Counted from the first letter of the stretch, positions 1 to 6,266 are shown. The stretch: DNA of 6,508 nucleotides from Gammaproteobacteria bacterium (GCA_028817255.1 JAPPQA010000102.1:1-6508), one strand, 5' to 3'. Notes: generated by a model not told the origin, from the letters alone. Program-made: numbers and translations.

Positions 1-1197
1 GGCGGCGGCAACACGCTGTCCCTGTGGGGCCGCGGCAACTACAGCTCGCTGGAGGGCGAACCGCTGGAGGGCGGCACCCGCTACGACTATGACGGCGACA
101 GCTACGGCTTTTACCTGGGCCTGGACAGTCGCTACGACGATTACCTGGCGGGGGTGGCCGTGGGCTACACGGCGGGCGATGTGAGCTTACGCGCGGCGAG
201 CGGCCCGGCAGCGGGAGCGGTGGAGCGCAGCGATTTCGAGAGCGAGCTGGTGGCGGTGTATCCGTATGCGGCCTGGCAGCCCTCGGAGCGTCTGAGCGTG
301 TGGCTCATGGCGGGCTACGGCCAGGGCGAGCTGGAGATCGAGGAACGGGCAGGCGCGACCAGGCGCAAGGCCACCAGCGACACGGATCTGCTGCTGGGCG
401 CGGCGGGACTGAGCTGGCGCCGCCCGACAGGCAATGCGGAGATTTTGTTGCGCCTGTCGGGGACGGTGTTGCATGGCGAGACGGACGGCGGGAGCTTCGA
501 CGACGACACGCCCTACGCGAAGACGGAGACGGACGCGCAGCAGCTGCGAGGCGAGGGAGAGTTGGGCCAAGTCTTTGCTTTCGGCGACGACGGGCGTCTG
601 CGCCCCTACCTGCGGGCGGGGATGTCTTACGACTTCGGCGACGGCGCGCGCGACGCGGCGACGGGCGAGTTCGGGGCGGGCATTCAGCTGCACTGGCCGC
701 GGCTGGGCCTGGAGATGGAGTGGGAGGGCGAGGCGCGACTGGCCAGCAAAGACGGCCGCGACTACCGAGAATATGGAAGCACGGGCACGTTGCGCTACGA
801 CCTGGGCGGCGACCGCCGCGGCCTGTCTGTGGCGTTGCGTCCGGAATTCGGCTGGGCGCAGGGTGCGGCGGACGGAGCCGCGGGCGTGGCGCCGCTGGAC
901 GGAGGGGCTTTTGGCGGCGTTTCCTCTCCGGGTGCCGGGGGGCGCGGCAACGGCCAGGGAAGCGGCCTGGGTCTGCGCAGCGAGTTGTCGTATGGCATCG
1001 GCGGCGTGCGGCTGGCGCGGGCTCTGCCGGGACTGTTGATGCTGTACGGCGAGAGCGGTTTGGCCTCAGGCGCGAGCAGCTACGGCGGCGGGCTGCGCTT
1101 CGAGGCGGAGCGTTTCTCGCTGGATGCGGGGTTGCGGCGCGAGGGCGGCGCCGACTCCGACAGCGAGTTTTTGCTGGACGCCACCCTGCGCTTCTAA
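1..1197 (+). CDS. Autotransporter-type outer-membrane beta-barrel domain (3' part of a larger gene)
   Basis: The reading frame is open from the first base to a TAA stop, giving 398 residues; the true start lies left of the window. The GTG at base 154 is inside the barrel and is not a credible start. The protein alternates short amphipathic stretches of hydrophobic and aromatic residues with charged Gly/Asp turns, as in SYGFYLGLDSRYDDYLAGV near residues 33-51. It ends in FLLDATLRF, with a terminal Phe and alternating hydrophobic residues, the signature read by the BAM assembly machinery. About 400 residues is somewhat longer than the usual 250-300 residue autotransporter barrel, so part of the linker may be included. 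A Gly-rich insert (15 Gly in 37 residues) lies near residues 288-324. By family, the barrel would insert in the outer membrane and display or export an N-terminal passenger, which is not visible here. The gene converges on the cox-type operon and looks functionally unrelated to it. The barrel class is fairly sure; the passenger's role is unknown. Confidence 0.85.
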   Translation, partial: GGGNTLSLWGRGNYSSLEGEPLEGGTRYDYDGDSYGFYLGLDSRYDDYLAGVAVGYTAGDVSLRAASGPAAGAVERSDFESELVAVYPYAAWQPSERLSVWLMAGYGQGELEIEERAGATRRKATSDTDLLLGAAGLSWRRPTGNAEILLRLSGTVLHGETDGGSFDDDTPYAKTETDAQQLRGEGELGQVFAFGDDGRLRPYLRAGMSYDFGDGARDAATGEFGAGIQLHWPRLGLEMEWEGEARLASKDGRDYREYGSTGTLRYDLGGDRRGLSVALRPEFGWAQGAADGAAGVAPLDGGAFGGVSSPGAGGRGNGQGSGLGLRSELSYGIGGVRLARALPGLLMLYGESGLASGASSYGGGLRFEAERFSLDAGLRREGGADSDSEFLLDATLRF

Positions 1198-1213
1198 GGA
1201 CGATACGGGAGAG

Positions 1214-1226
1214 GCGGCAAGGCCGC
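1214..1226. terminator. Short hairpin in the convergent intergenic gap (weak terminator candidate)
   Basis: The 31-base gap between the two convergent stop codons contains GCGGC-AAG-GCCGC, a 5-bp GC stem with a 3-base loop. Neither strand has a T-run after the stem, so it is not a classical Rho-independent terminator. It is the only structure present where both transcripts must end, and it could serve both directions weakly. Confidence 0.2.
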
Positions 1227-1228
1227 GC

Positions 1229-2038
1229 TTATGGATTGCGGGCGGTTTTCTTCTGTAGTTTGTCGCGCATACGCATCCCGCTGCCCCGGCGGCGAACCAG
1301 GACAATTTCGCTGATGACGCATAACGCGATCTCCTCAGGCGTGCGCGCGCCGAGGTCCAGGCCGGAAGGCGCCATGACACGCTTGCGCTGCTCGTCGTCG
1401 TAGCCTTCCTCGCGCAGGTATTCCAATACCAGGGCGGAACGTTTGCGGCTGGCAATTAAGGCGATATAACCCGCTTGCGAACGCAAGGCCCGGGTCATGG
1501 ACTCATGATCGCCTTTATGCTGGGTGGCGATGACAACGAAATCGTCTGCCGTCGGGAGCAATTGTTCGTAGCGAATGTCGTCGCCGATCAGGCGCGACGC
1601 ATTCGGGAAGCGCTCCCGATCCACGAGGGGATCGTTCACCACGACCTGCAATCCAACCAGGTCTCCCAACAGGCACAAACACTCGGCAATGCGCCCGTGC
1701 CCCATGATCCAGAGCGTGGGATTCGGCAGTACGGGTTCGATATAAACCCGCATATGGCCTCCACAAGGCATTCCAGCGCCCAGCACCTCGTCATCCAGGT
1801 CAATATCAACGACCGTTGTCCGGGCGGCTTTGATGCATTTCAGCGCCGCATCGCAGGCCGTAGATTCCGCACATCCGCCGCCGACCCATCCGGCGACCAC
1901 TTTCCCATCATGGGCGATAACGGCCTTGGCGCCGGTTTTTGCCGATACCGACCCCACGGTTTCGACTACCGTGGCAACCGCATAGGGCTGCCCCCGGGTC
2001 CGCATCTTTGTCAAAACGTCGAGTATGTCTTCTGCCAT
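1229..2038 (-). CDS. xdhC: XdhC/CoxI-family molybdenum-cofactor maturation protein (269 aa)
   Basis: This is an XdhC-family protein. Characterised members bind molybdopterin cofactor, protect it and help load its sulfurated form into Mo hydroxylases in the cytoplasm. Visible parts in order: an N-terminal XdhC_CoxI domain (about 5-75) with GWVGGGC at 50-56; GMPCGG at 89-94; a C-terminal Rossmann-like domain starting LWIMGHGRIAE (109-119), with an intact GxGxxA turn and a second strand ending VVVNDP; ATQHKGDH (171-178); and the family tail motif TPEEIAL at 233-239. I chose the ATG at 2038. The frame stays open upstream to 2146, but that extension lies wholly inside mocA and has no family character. 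The start falls 13 bases after the mocA stop. No clear Shine-Dalgarno sequence precedes it, so translation may be coupled to mocA. It is the last gene of the operon. It differs from the paralogue at 2663-3478 by keeping the canonical nucleotide-binding turn. The specific CoxI assignment is an inference from context. Confidence 0.88.
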   Translation of the reverse strand: MAEDILDVLTKMRTRGQPYAVATVVETVGSVSAKTGAKAVIAHDGKVVAGWVGGGCAESTACDAALKCIKAARTTVVDIDLDDEVLGAGMPCGGHMRVYIEPVLPNPTLWIMGHGRIAECLCLLGDLVGLQVVVNDPLVDRERFPNASRLIGDDIRYEQLLPTADDFVVIATQHKGDHESMTRALRSQAGYIALIASRKRSALVLEYLREEGYDDEQRKRVMAPSGLDLGARTPEEIALCVISEIVLVRRRGSGMRMRDKLQKKTARNP

Positions 2039-2051
2039 GGCGCCAAGTTTT

Positions 2052-2666
2052 TCACATTGCCCGTTCGTTGCCTTGCATCCCCTGAAAGGCAAGGTAGTCC
2101 TGACGGGTATCCAGGTCAACCACGACGTGGTCGGTATCCATCGCAACGGTGGTCACCAGGTCCGGGTTCTCCTGGAGGAAGCGCTTGCAGCCGAGGTTGC
2201 GATTGCCATTCAGGATCTTCTCCCTGTGCCGGTATGCGAGGATGATCGGATTGCCGCGCCTGCCCCGGTAGGTCGGCACCAGTACGCAACCCTGGCGACG
2301 CCTGGCAAAGGAATCAATGAGTCGGTCTATGTCCGCGGGCTCCAGCAACGGCTGATCCGATAAACAGATCATGATCCCGTCGCACGGCCCGGACAGGGAT
2401 TCCAGCCCTTTATATACGGAAGTCATTTGTCCTTCCCGGTATGCTTCGTTGACTACCACCTCCAGGGGCAGGTCCTCCAATAAGGGCCGGCTTTGCTCGG
2501 CGGCGTGTCCAAGCACGGCGATTACATGTTGCAGCCGGGATGCCAGCAGCGTTTGCGCCGTGTGGCGCAGCAACGGCACGCCATGGATGTCCAGCTCCAG
2601 CTTGTTTATCCCGCCCATGCGCCGGGATTCGCCGGCGGCGAGCAGAATGGCGGCAACACGGCTCAT
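2052..2666 (-). CDS. mocA: MocA-like molybdenum cofactor cytidylyltransferase (204 aa)
   Basis: This is a single-domain nucleotidyltransferase of the MobA/MocA fold (NTP_transf_3). MocA transfers CMP from CTP to Mo-molybdopterin to make MCD, the cofactor form used by most bacterial xanthine oxidase-family enzymes. The N-terminal nucleotide loop is LLAAGESRRMGGINK at 8-22. The 'LAAGxSxRM' form, instead of the LAGG of MobA, favours MocA. SDQPLL (103-108) carries the metal-binding Asp, GRRGNP (135-140) is the usual substrate-loop motif, and DLDTRQDY (184-191) is the usual C-terminal motif. Length is typical. The ATG overlaps the stop of the upstream xdhC-type gene by four bases (ATGA), and GGAAG sits 7 bases before it. 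Its place between two XdhC-family genes supports a role in supplying finished cofactor to the same client enzyme. CTP versus GTP preference is inferred from the motif and context. Confidence 0.88.
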   Translation of the reverse strand: MSRVAAILLAAGESRRMGGINKLELDIHGVPLLRHTAQTLLASRLQHVIAVLGHAAEQSRPLLEDLPLEVVVNEAYREGQMTSVYKGLESLSGPCDGIMICLSDQPLLEPADIDRLIDSFARRRQGCVLVPTYRGRRGNPIILAYRHREKILNGNRNLGCKRFLQENPDLVTTVAMDTDHVVVDLDTRQDYLAFQGMQGNERAM

Positions 2667-3478
2667 GCCGGCGCTTCCGCAGCCGGCGCGCCGCCGGCCC
2701 GCTGGCGGCGCGTCTTTACCAACCCGGCCAATACCGACAAAGCAATTTCCTCAGGAGTGACCGCGCCGATCTCTATGCCGGCCGGGGCGAGAATTGCATC
2801 CACCTTGCCTTGCTCGTGTCCGCGTTGCCGCAGACGCCGCTTGATTTTTTCGCCCTTGCGCCCGCTGGCAATGAACGCGATGTAGTCGGCGCCGGACGAT
2901 AGCGCGGCCTCCAGGGCCAGTTCGTCGCTCTTGCCCTGGGTGGCAACCACGGCGAAAGCCGGGACGCCGCAACGCAGTGCCGACGCATCCAGGGAGGCAA
3001 CGATTTCCACGGCATCGGGATACATGTTCGCGTCGGCGCCGGGGAACATCGCGGTCACGGCAAAGCCGGTGCGGTGCGCGAGCGCCGACAATGCCTGCGC
3101 GCTTGGCGCCGCGCCGATAATAAGCAAAGCGGGCCTTGGAACGACCGGGTCAATAAAGATATCCATGGTGCCCCCACTGTGACATGTCATGCCGAAACCG
3201 ATGACGCCTTTTTCCGGGGATGCATTCTTATCCGGGCTTACGCGAATCAGCCGCGCCTGGCCGTCTTGCAAGGCTTTTTTGACGGTGGCGATCACGGCCG
3301 GTTGGGCGCATCCGCCGCCGATCCAGCCTTGAATCGCTCCCTGTTCGTCCACGATTGCCTTGGCGCCCGGTTTTGCGGAAGCCGGCGACTCGCAACGCAC
3401 CACGGTGACCAGGGCAAAGGGCCGCCGCCGCGCCTTCCATTCGCCGGCTTGCGTCAGTATGGCGTCGGTTTCCAGCAT
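2663..3478 (-). CDS. coxF: CoxF-like XdhC-family maturation protein (271 aa)
   Basis: This is a second XdhC-family protein, directly downstream of coxE, the position CoxF holds in the coxDEF set of Oligotropha carboxidovorans. The N-terminal XdhC_CoxI domain (about 6-75) carries GWIGGGC at 51-57. GMTCHSGG at 96-103 is followed by a strand ending in FIDP. The C-terminal Rossmann-like domain starts LLIIGAAPSAQAL (118-130). The tail motif TPEEIAL is at 241-247. Compared with the paralogue at 1229-2038, the glycine-rich turn reads GAAPSA rather than GHGRIA, the second strand ends MFPG rather than NDP, and ATQHKGDH is ATQGKSDE. The nucleotide site is therefore probably altered or used differently. 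The tail is Ala/Pro-rich (AGGAPAAEAPA). The ATG at 3478 has AGGGG 6 bases upstream, the best ribosome binding site inside the operon, and lies 26 bases after the coxE stop. Its stop overlaps mocA by four bases. Family membership is sure; the CoxF name rests on gene order. Confidence 0.87.
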   Translation of the reverse strand: MLETDAILTQAGEWKARRRPFALVTVVRCESPASAKPGAKAIVDEQGAIQGWIGGGCAQPAVIATVKKALQDGQARLIRVSPDKNASPEKGVIGFGMTCHSGGTMDIFIDPVVPRPALLIIGAAPSAQALSALAHRTGFAVTAMFPGADANMYPDAVEIVASLDASALRCGVPAFAVVATQGKSDELALEAALSSGADYIAFIASGRKGEKIKRRLRQRGHEQGKVDAILAPAGIEIGAVTPEEIALSVLAGLVKTRRQRAGGAPAAEAPA

Positions 3479-3484
3479 GATCCG

Positions 3485-3489
3485 CCCCT
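3485..3489 (-). promoter_or_regulatory. Ribosome binding site of the coxF-like gene
   Basis: On the minus strand AGGGG lies 6 bases before the ATG at 3478. It is a stronger site than those before most other genes of the operon and supports the chosen start. It directly follows a short TAATGGG tandem repeat. Confidence 0.65.
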
Positions 3490-3507
3490 ATTACCCATTA
3501 CCCATTA
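3490..3507 (-). repeat. Short TAATGGG tandem repeat between coxE and the coxF-like gene
   Basis: On the minus strand the coxE stop codon begins TAATGGGTAATGGG, then TAATAGGGG: two perfect 7-base units and a third, degenerate one that merges into the ribosome binding site. It fills most of the 26-base gap. It could be a slippage-prone spacer, or chance. Confidence 0.55.
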
Positions 3508-4695
3508 CACCCCGGCCAGTTCCGCCTCCAATGCGCGAAGGCTCGCCAGATTGTGCACCGATGCAAACAGGTCGAGGTAAGGCAGTGCCGCCGACATGCC
3601 GCCGCTCCTGGGTTCGTAGCCCGGCCGCCCCAGCAGGGGGTTCAACCATATCAGTTTTCGGCAGCGGTTTTTAACCGTTGCCAGATGTTGCCCAAGCAGT
3701 TCCGGGTCTCCCGTTTCCAGACCGTCGCTGACGATCAGTACCAGCGAACGGGAATTCAGGCGATGCCCGTATTGGGCAAGAAAGCTCCCGACGCATTCGC
3801 CAATCCGTGTGCCTCCCGACCAGCCCGCGGAGATCAATGCCAGCCGCTGGCCGGTCTTTGCCAGATTCGGCTGCTCCAGGGCGTCGGTGATGCGCACCAG
3901 GCGGGTGTGAAACGCAAAGACGGCGGCGTCGCGGAACGCAGCGACAATACCGCGCGCGAAGCGTAGAAAAAGGTAGCTGTACAGCGACATCGAACGGCTG
4001 ACATCAACCAACAGGAACAGGCGCGGTTGCCGCTCGCCGGGGCGTCGCAATGCCAATTCCAGCGGCACGCCGCCGTATTGCAGGCTGTTGCGAACGGTGC
4101 GGCGCAAATGCACCTGTCTTCCCCGGCGATGGATTTTCTGTCTTCTCACCATAAGCCGCCGCATTCTTTTGGCCAGGCGCCCCACCAGTTGCTCCATCTT
4201 GTGCATCTCATCGGCATCCGTAATGAAGCGAAAATCGGTTCGCGCCAGAAGCTCGCGCTTGCTTGCCCCGCCACGCGCGCTGCCGCCGCTGTCGGCGTCT
4301 TCGCCTGCCTCTTGTCCGGCCCGGTCCACGTCGCAGGCGCTTCCCTGCCAGGCGCCGGCGCCCGGCGCCAGCGACGGGCGCCGGCCGACGGGCGCCGCGG
4401 CGTCCGATTGCGTCCAGATTCGCTGGACACTCTCCGGTTGCCAATAGGCATCGAAGAGTTGGTCGAAGCGCCGCCAGTTATTGTGGTCGCCGCAAAGCAG
4501 GCTGCGCAATCCCCAGTGCAAACGCTGCATATGGGTCAGGCCGCAGACACGGGCGACCCGTAGTGCATCGAGCGTCTCGGCAATACCGGCCTGAAACCCG
4601 TTATCGCGCGCCAGCCGCACGAATTCTACCAGTCTTCCTGGCAGCGTTTCCGCCAGCGGCGGGGGCAGCGTTGCGTCTGCCGCGGCGGGTTTCAT
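3505..4695 (-). CDS. coxE: CoxE-family von Willebrand factor A domain protein (396 aa)
   Basis: CoxE proteins work with the CoxD AAA+ ATPase in post-translational assembly of the Mo active site; in Oligotropha the pair is needed for a functional Cu-S-Mo centre in CO dehydrogenase. The N-terminal part (about 15-95) is helical. A low-complexity Ala/Gly/Arg linker (about 98-147) follows, then a very basic stretch with RRMRRLMVRR near 178-187 and LRRTVRNSLQYGG at about 197-209, which is characteristic of CoxE. The C-terminal VWA domain has a complete MIDAS: DVSRS at 231-235, Thr296 in GWSGGTRIG, and Asp324 in VSDG. A metal-dependent protein-binding function is therefore likely retained. I chose the ATG at 4695, which overlaps the coxD stop by four bases (ATGA). 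The frame is open upstream to 4845, but that part overlaps coxD and shows no family character. No good Shine-Dalgarno sequence precedes the start, which fits translational coupling. The linker DNA has an unusual cluster of GGCGCC palindromes. Confidence 0.92.
   Translation of the reverse strand: MKPAAADATLPPPLAETLPGRLVEFVRLARDNGFQAGIAETLDALRVARVCGLTHMQRLHWGLRSLLCGDHNNWRRFDQLFDAYWQPESVQRIWTQSDAAAPVGRRPSLAPGAGAWQGSACDVDRAGQEAGEDADSGGSARGGASKRELLARTDFRFITDADEMHKMEQLVGRLAKRMRRLMVRRQKIHRRGRQVHLRRTVRNSLQYGGVPLELALRRPGERQPRLFLLVDVSRSMSLYSYLFLRFARGIVAAFRDAAVFAFHTRLVRITDALEQPNLAKTGQRLALISAGWSGGTRIGECVGSFLAQYGHRLNSRSLVLIVSDGLETGDPELLGQHLATVKNRCRKLIWLNPLLGRPGYEPRSGGMSAALPYLDLFASVHNLASLRALEAELAGV
4351..4397. 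repeat. GGCGCC palindrome cluster inside the coxE linker
   Basis: Five perfect GGCGCC palindromes lie at 4351, 4357, 4364, 4377 and 4391. The last two sit within an 11-base direct repeat, GACGGGCGCCG, at 4373-4383 and 4387-4397 (period 14). The DNA encodes the low-complexity linker of CoxE, where selection on sequence is presumably weak. Confidence 0.6.
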
Positions 4696-5612
4696 ACCAC
4701 TTTCGCCGCCAGTCGTTCGATTTCCGCGATGCCCAGCGTCTCGTTGTCCTCGCGGGTCTTCAACAGGCAGGCCAGGGAATCTTTGATGGTTTGCGGGTCT
4801 TCGTCCAGCGAAGCGATGTTCAGTTGCGTCAATGCCGCAAGCCAATCCAGAGTTTCCGCTATGCCCGGATTTTTGCGCAGGCCGGTGCGGCGCAGATTTT
4901 GCACGAAGGCGACCACCTGGTGCGACAGTCGTTGGCCGGCGCCTGGCAGGCGCGCATTGACGATGCGCATTTCCCTGGCAAAATCGGGATAGTCCACATA
5001 GTGATAGACGCAGCGCCGCCGCAGCGCATCGCTCAGTTCGCGGGTGCCGTTTGAGGTAAGAACGACGTATGGCGTACTGGTGGCCTTCAGGGTGCCAAGC
5101 TCCGGCACGGTGATTTGGAAATCCGACAACACTTCCAACAGGTAGGATTCGAATTCGTCGTCGGCGCGGTCAATTTCGTCAATTAAAAGTACCGGCGCTC
5201 GCGGTTGGCTGATGGCCTGCAACAGAGGCCGTTTTAACAAGTACTTGTCGCTGAAGATATGCTGGTCGGCGCTTTCCGGGTTGAACTCGCCCTGCTCCAA
5301 TGACTTGATTGCCAGGAGTTGATGCTGATAATTCCACTCGTAAACCGCGGTATTGACATCCAGTCCCTCGTAACATTGCAGGCGAATCAACGGGCAATCG
5401 AAGATGCTGGCCAGCGTGCGGCCGATTTCCGTCTTGCCGACGCCGGCCTCGCCTTCCAGCAGCAGCGGACGTTGCAGTTCCTTGACCAGCACCAGGGTGG
5501 CAGCCAGGCTGCGTTCCGCGATATAGCCCGTCTCCGCCAGGCGCCGCTGAAATTCGTCAATTTGATTTGTCTGGCCGTCGCGTTTCCGTCCCCTGTCTTC
5601 GTTACCCGCCAT
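4692..5612 (-). CDS. coxD: CoxD-family AAA+ ATPase (MoxR-like, 306 aa)
   Basis: This is a MoxR-class AAA+ ATPase. CoxD of Oligotropha is reported to act as an ATP-dependent chaperone that remodels apo-CO dehydrogenase so that the Mo centre can be sulfurated and completed; it partners with the VWA protein CoxE. Walker A is GEAGVGKT at 54-61. Walker B is VLLIDE at 141-146, followed by IDRAD. Sensor 1 is the Asn of LTSNGTREL (185-193). The arginines of DALRRRC (195-201) are the arginine-finger region. A C-terminal helical lid follows, from about residue 222. Length matches the family. The ATG at 5612 is the only start in frame after the upstream stop. It lies 15 bases after the coxG stop, in the same reading frame, and no purine-rich ribosome site precedes it, so expression probably depends on ribosomes finishing coxG. 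Its stop overlaps the coxE start (ATGA). The assignment is sure at family level; the client enzyme is not in the window. Confidence 0.93.
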   Translation of the reverse strand: MAGNEDRGRKRDGQTNQIDEFQRRLAETGYIAERSLAATLVLVKELQRPLLLEGEAGVGKTEIGRTLASIFDCPLIRLQCYEGLDVNTAVYEWNYQHQLLAIKSLEQGEFNPESADQHIFSDKYLLKRPLLQAISQPRAPVLLIDEIDRADDEFESYLLEVLSDFQITVPELGTLKATSTPYVVLTSNGTRELSDALRRRCVYHYVDYPDFAREMRIVNARLPGAGQRLSHQVVAFVQNLRRTGLRKNPGIAETLDWLAALTQLNIASLDEDPQTIKDSLACLLKTREDNETLGIAEIERLAAKVV

Positions 5613-5627
5613 TGCAGAATCGGGGAG

Positions 5628-6224
5628 TCACTGGGAACGTGGTGTTTTTTTGCCGAACAAAGATTTGCAATAGCCGACAATTACGGACCATAAAAACGCC
5701 AGTCCATTTAATTCTTTCGGTTGCTCGCTGACCTTTGCGGCGGCTTCCTCGGCGGCCACGCCCTCGCCCATGGCGATGACGTTGTTGATAAAGTTTTTCC
5801 CGAACTGATCGAGGATTCGATCCGCCACCTGGACCATCATGCGGCCGCCGAAGTTGGCCGCCTTGCCGGTGACCGTAACCGTTGAGGTGCCCACCAGCTC
5901 GGTCGCGCCGCCTTCCCCGGTACGCACCGAGGCCGTCAAATCCATTTCCGCGGCCGATGTCCCCTTGTTGTCCTGCCCCTTGCCCAGCATGCGCAGCGTC
6001 CGGTTTTCCGGATCGGTCTCCAGGATTTCGATGTTGCCGTCAAAGGCCAGGGTGGCCGGCCCTATTTTTGCCTTTACCTTGCCCTGGTAATGGGTTGCGT
6101 CCACTTGTGCGGTGATTTCCGCGCCGGGCATGCAACCGGCTACGCCCTTGATGTCTTGCAGAAAGGCCCAGGCATTTTCAGCCGGGGCGTTCATTGCGAA
6201 TACTTTGCTTAGATTGACTTTCAT
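5628..6224 (-). CDS. coxG: CoxG-family SRPBCC protein with C-terminal membrane-anchor helix (198 aa)
   Basis: CoxG proteins have an SRPBCC (START-like) fold with a hydrophobic pocket. They were first linked to membrane recruitment of CO dehydrogenase, and more recent mycobacterial work links CoxG to binding quinone and passing it electrons. Family features: PAENAWAFLQDI (14-25), then CMPGAE (31-36); GKVKAKIGP (48-56); GKGQDNKGTSAAEM (81-94); and GKAANFGGRMM with VADRILDQFGKNF (120-145). An Ala/Glu-rich linker (about 155-170) leads to a hydrophobic segment, LNGLAFLWSVIVGYCKSLFG (172-191), and a basic end, KKTPRSQ. This suits a short membrane-anchoring helix; there is no signal peptide. The ATG at 6224 has GGAG 8 bases upstream. 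It is the first gene of the operon, followed by coxD after 15 bases. That it serves CO dehydrogenase rather than another Mo hydroxylase is not shown by the sequence. Confidence 0.92.
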   Translation of the reverse strand: MKVNLSKVFAMNAPAENAWAFLQDIKGVAGCMPGAEITAQVDATHYQGKVKAKIGPATLAFDGNIEILETDPENRTLRMLGKGQDNKGTSAAEMDLTASVRTGEGGATELVGTSTVTVTGKAANFGGRMMVQVADRILDQFGKNFINNVIAMGEGVAAEEAAAKVSEQPKELNGLAFLWSVIVGYCKSLFGKKTPRSQ

Positions 6225-6232
6225 GTCTGCTG

Positions 6233-6236
6233 CTCC
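6233..6236 (-). promoter_or_regulatory. Ribosome binding site of coxG
   Basis: On the minus strand GGAG lies 8 bases before the ATG at 6224. It is a good Shine-Dalgarno match and fixes the start of the first operon gene. Confidence 0.65.
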
Positions 6237-6243
6237 AACCGAC

Positions 6244-6257
6244 GCCTTGGCGAAGGC
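6244..6257 (-). other. Small hairpin in the coxG leader
   Basis: The minus strand reads GCCTT-CGCC-AAGGC, a 5-bp stem with a 4-base loop, ending 7 bases before the GGAG ribosome site. It could influence translation of coxG, but it is short and may be chance in GC-rich DNA. Confidence 0.35.
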
Positions 6258-6266
6258 TTCCTAACC

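Noticed and set aside
300..1403. 367-codon plus-strand frame running over the autotransporter and past its stop
   Set aside because: It is an out-of-frame shadow: very Arg/Gly-rich, no strand pattern, and it runs into the convergent xdhC gene. The frame ending at 1197 has the barrel signature.
2039..2146. 36-residue N-terminal extension of the last xdhC-type gene
   Set aside because: It lies mostly inside mocA and is unlike XdhC N-termini; the ATG at 2038 begins right at the conserved domain.
1475..2245. 256-codon plus-strand open frame over xdhC and mocA
   Set aside because: It lies antisense to two clearly recognised genes, and its product shows no family motif; long antisense frames are expected in GC-rich DNA.
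4696..4845. 50-residue N-terminal extension of coxE
   Set aside because: It overlaps coxD entirely and shows no conserved character; the ATGA overlap start at 4695 matches operon practice.
4263..5054. 263-codon plus-strand open frame over coxE and coxD
   Set aside because: It is antisense to the coxE linker and the coxD C-terminal part. Its product is Arg/Pro/Ala-rich with no domain, and the opposite strand has intact VWA and AAA+ motifs.
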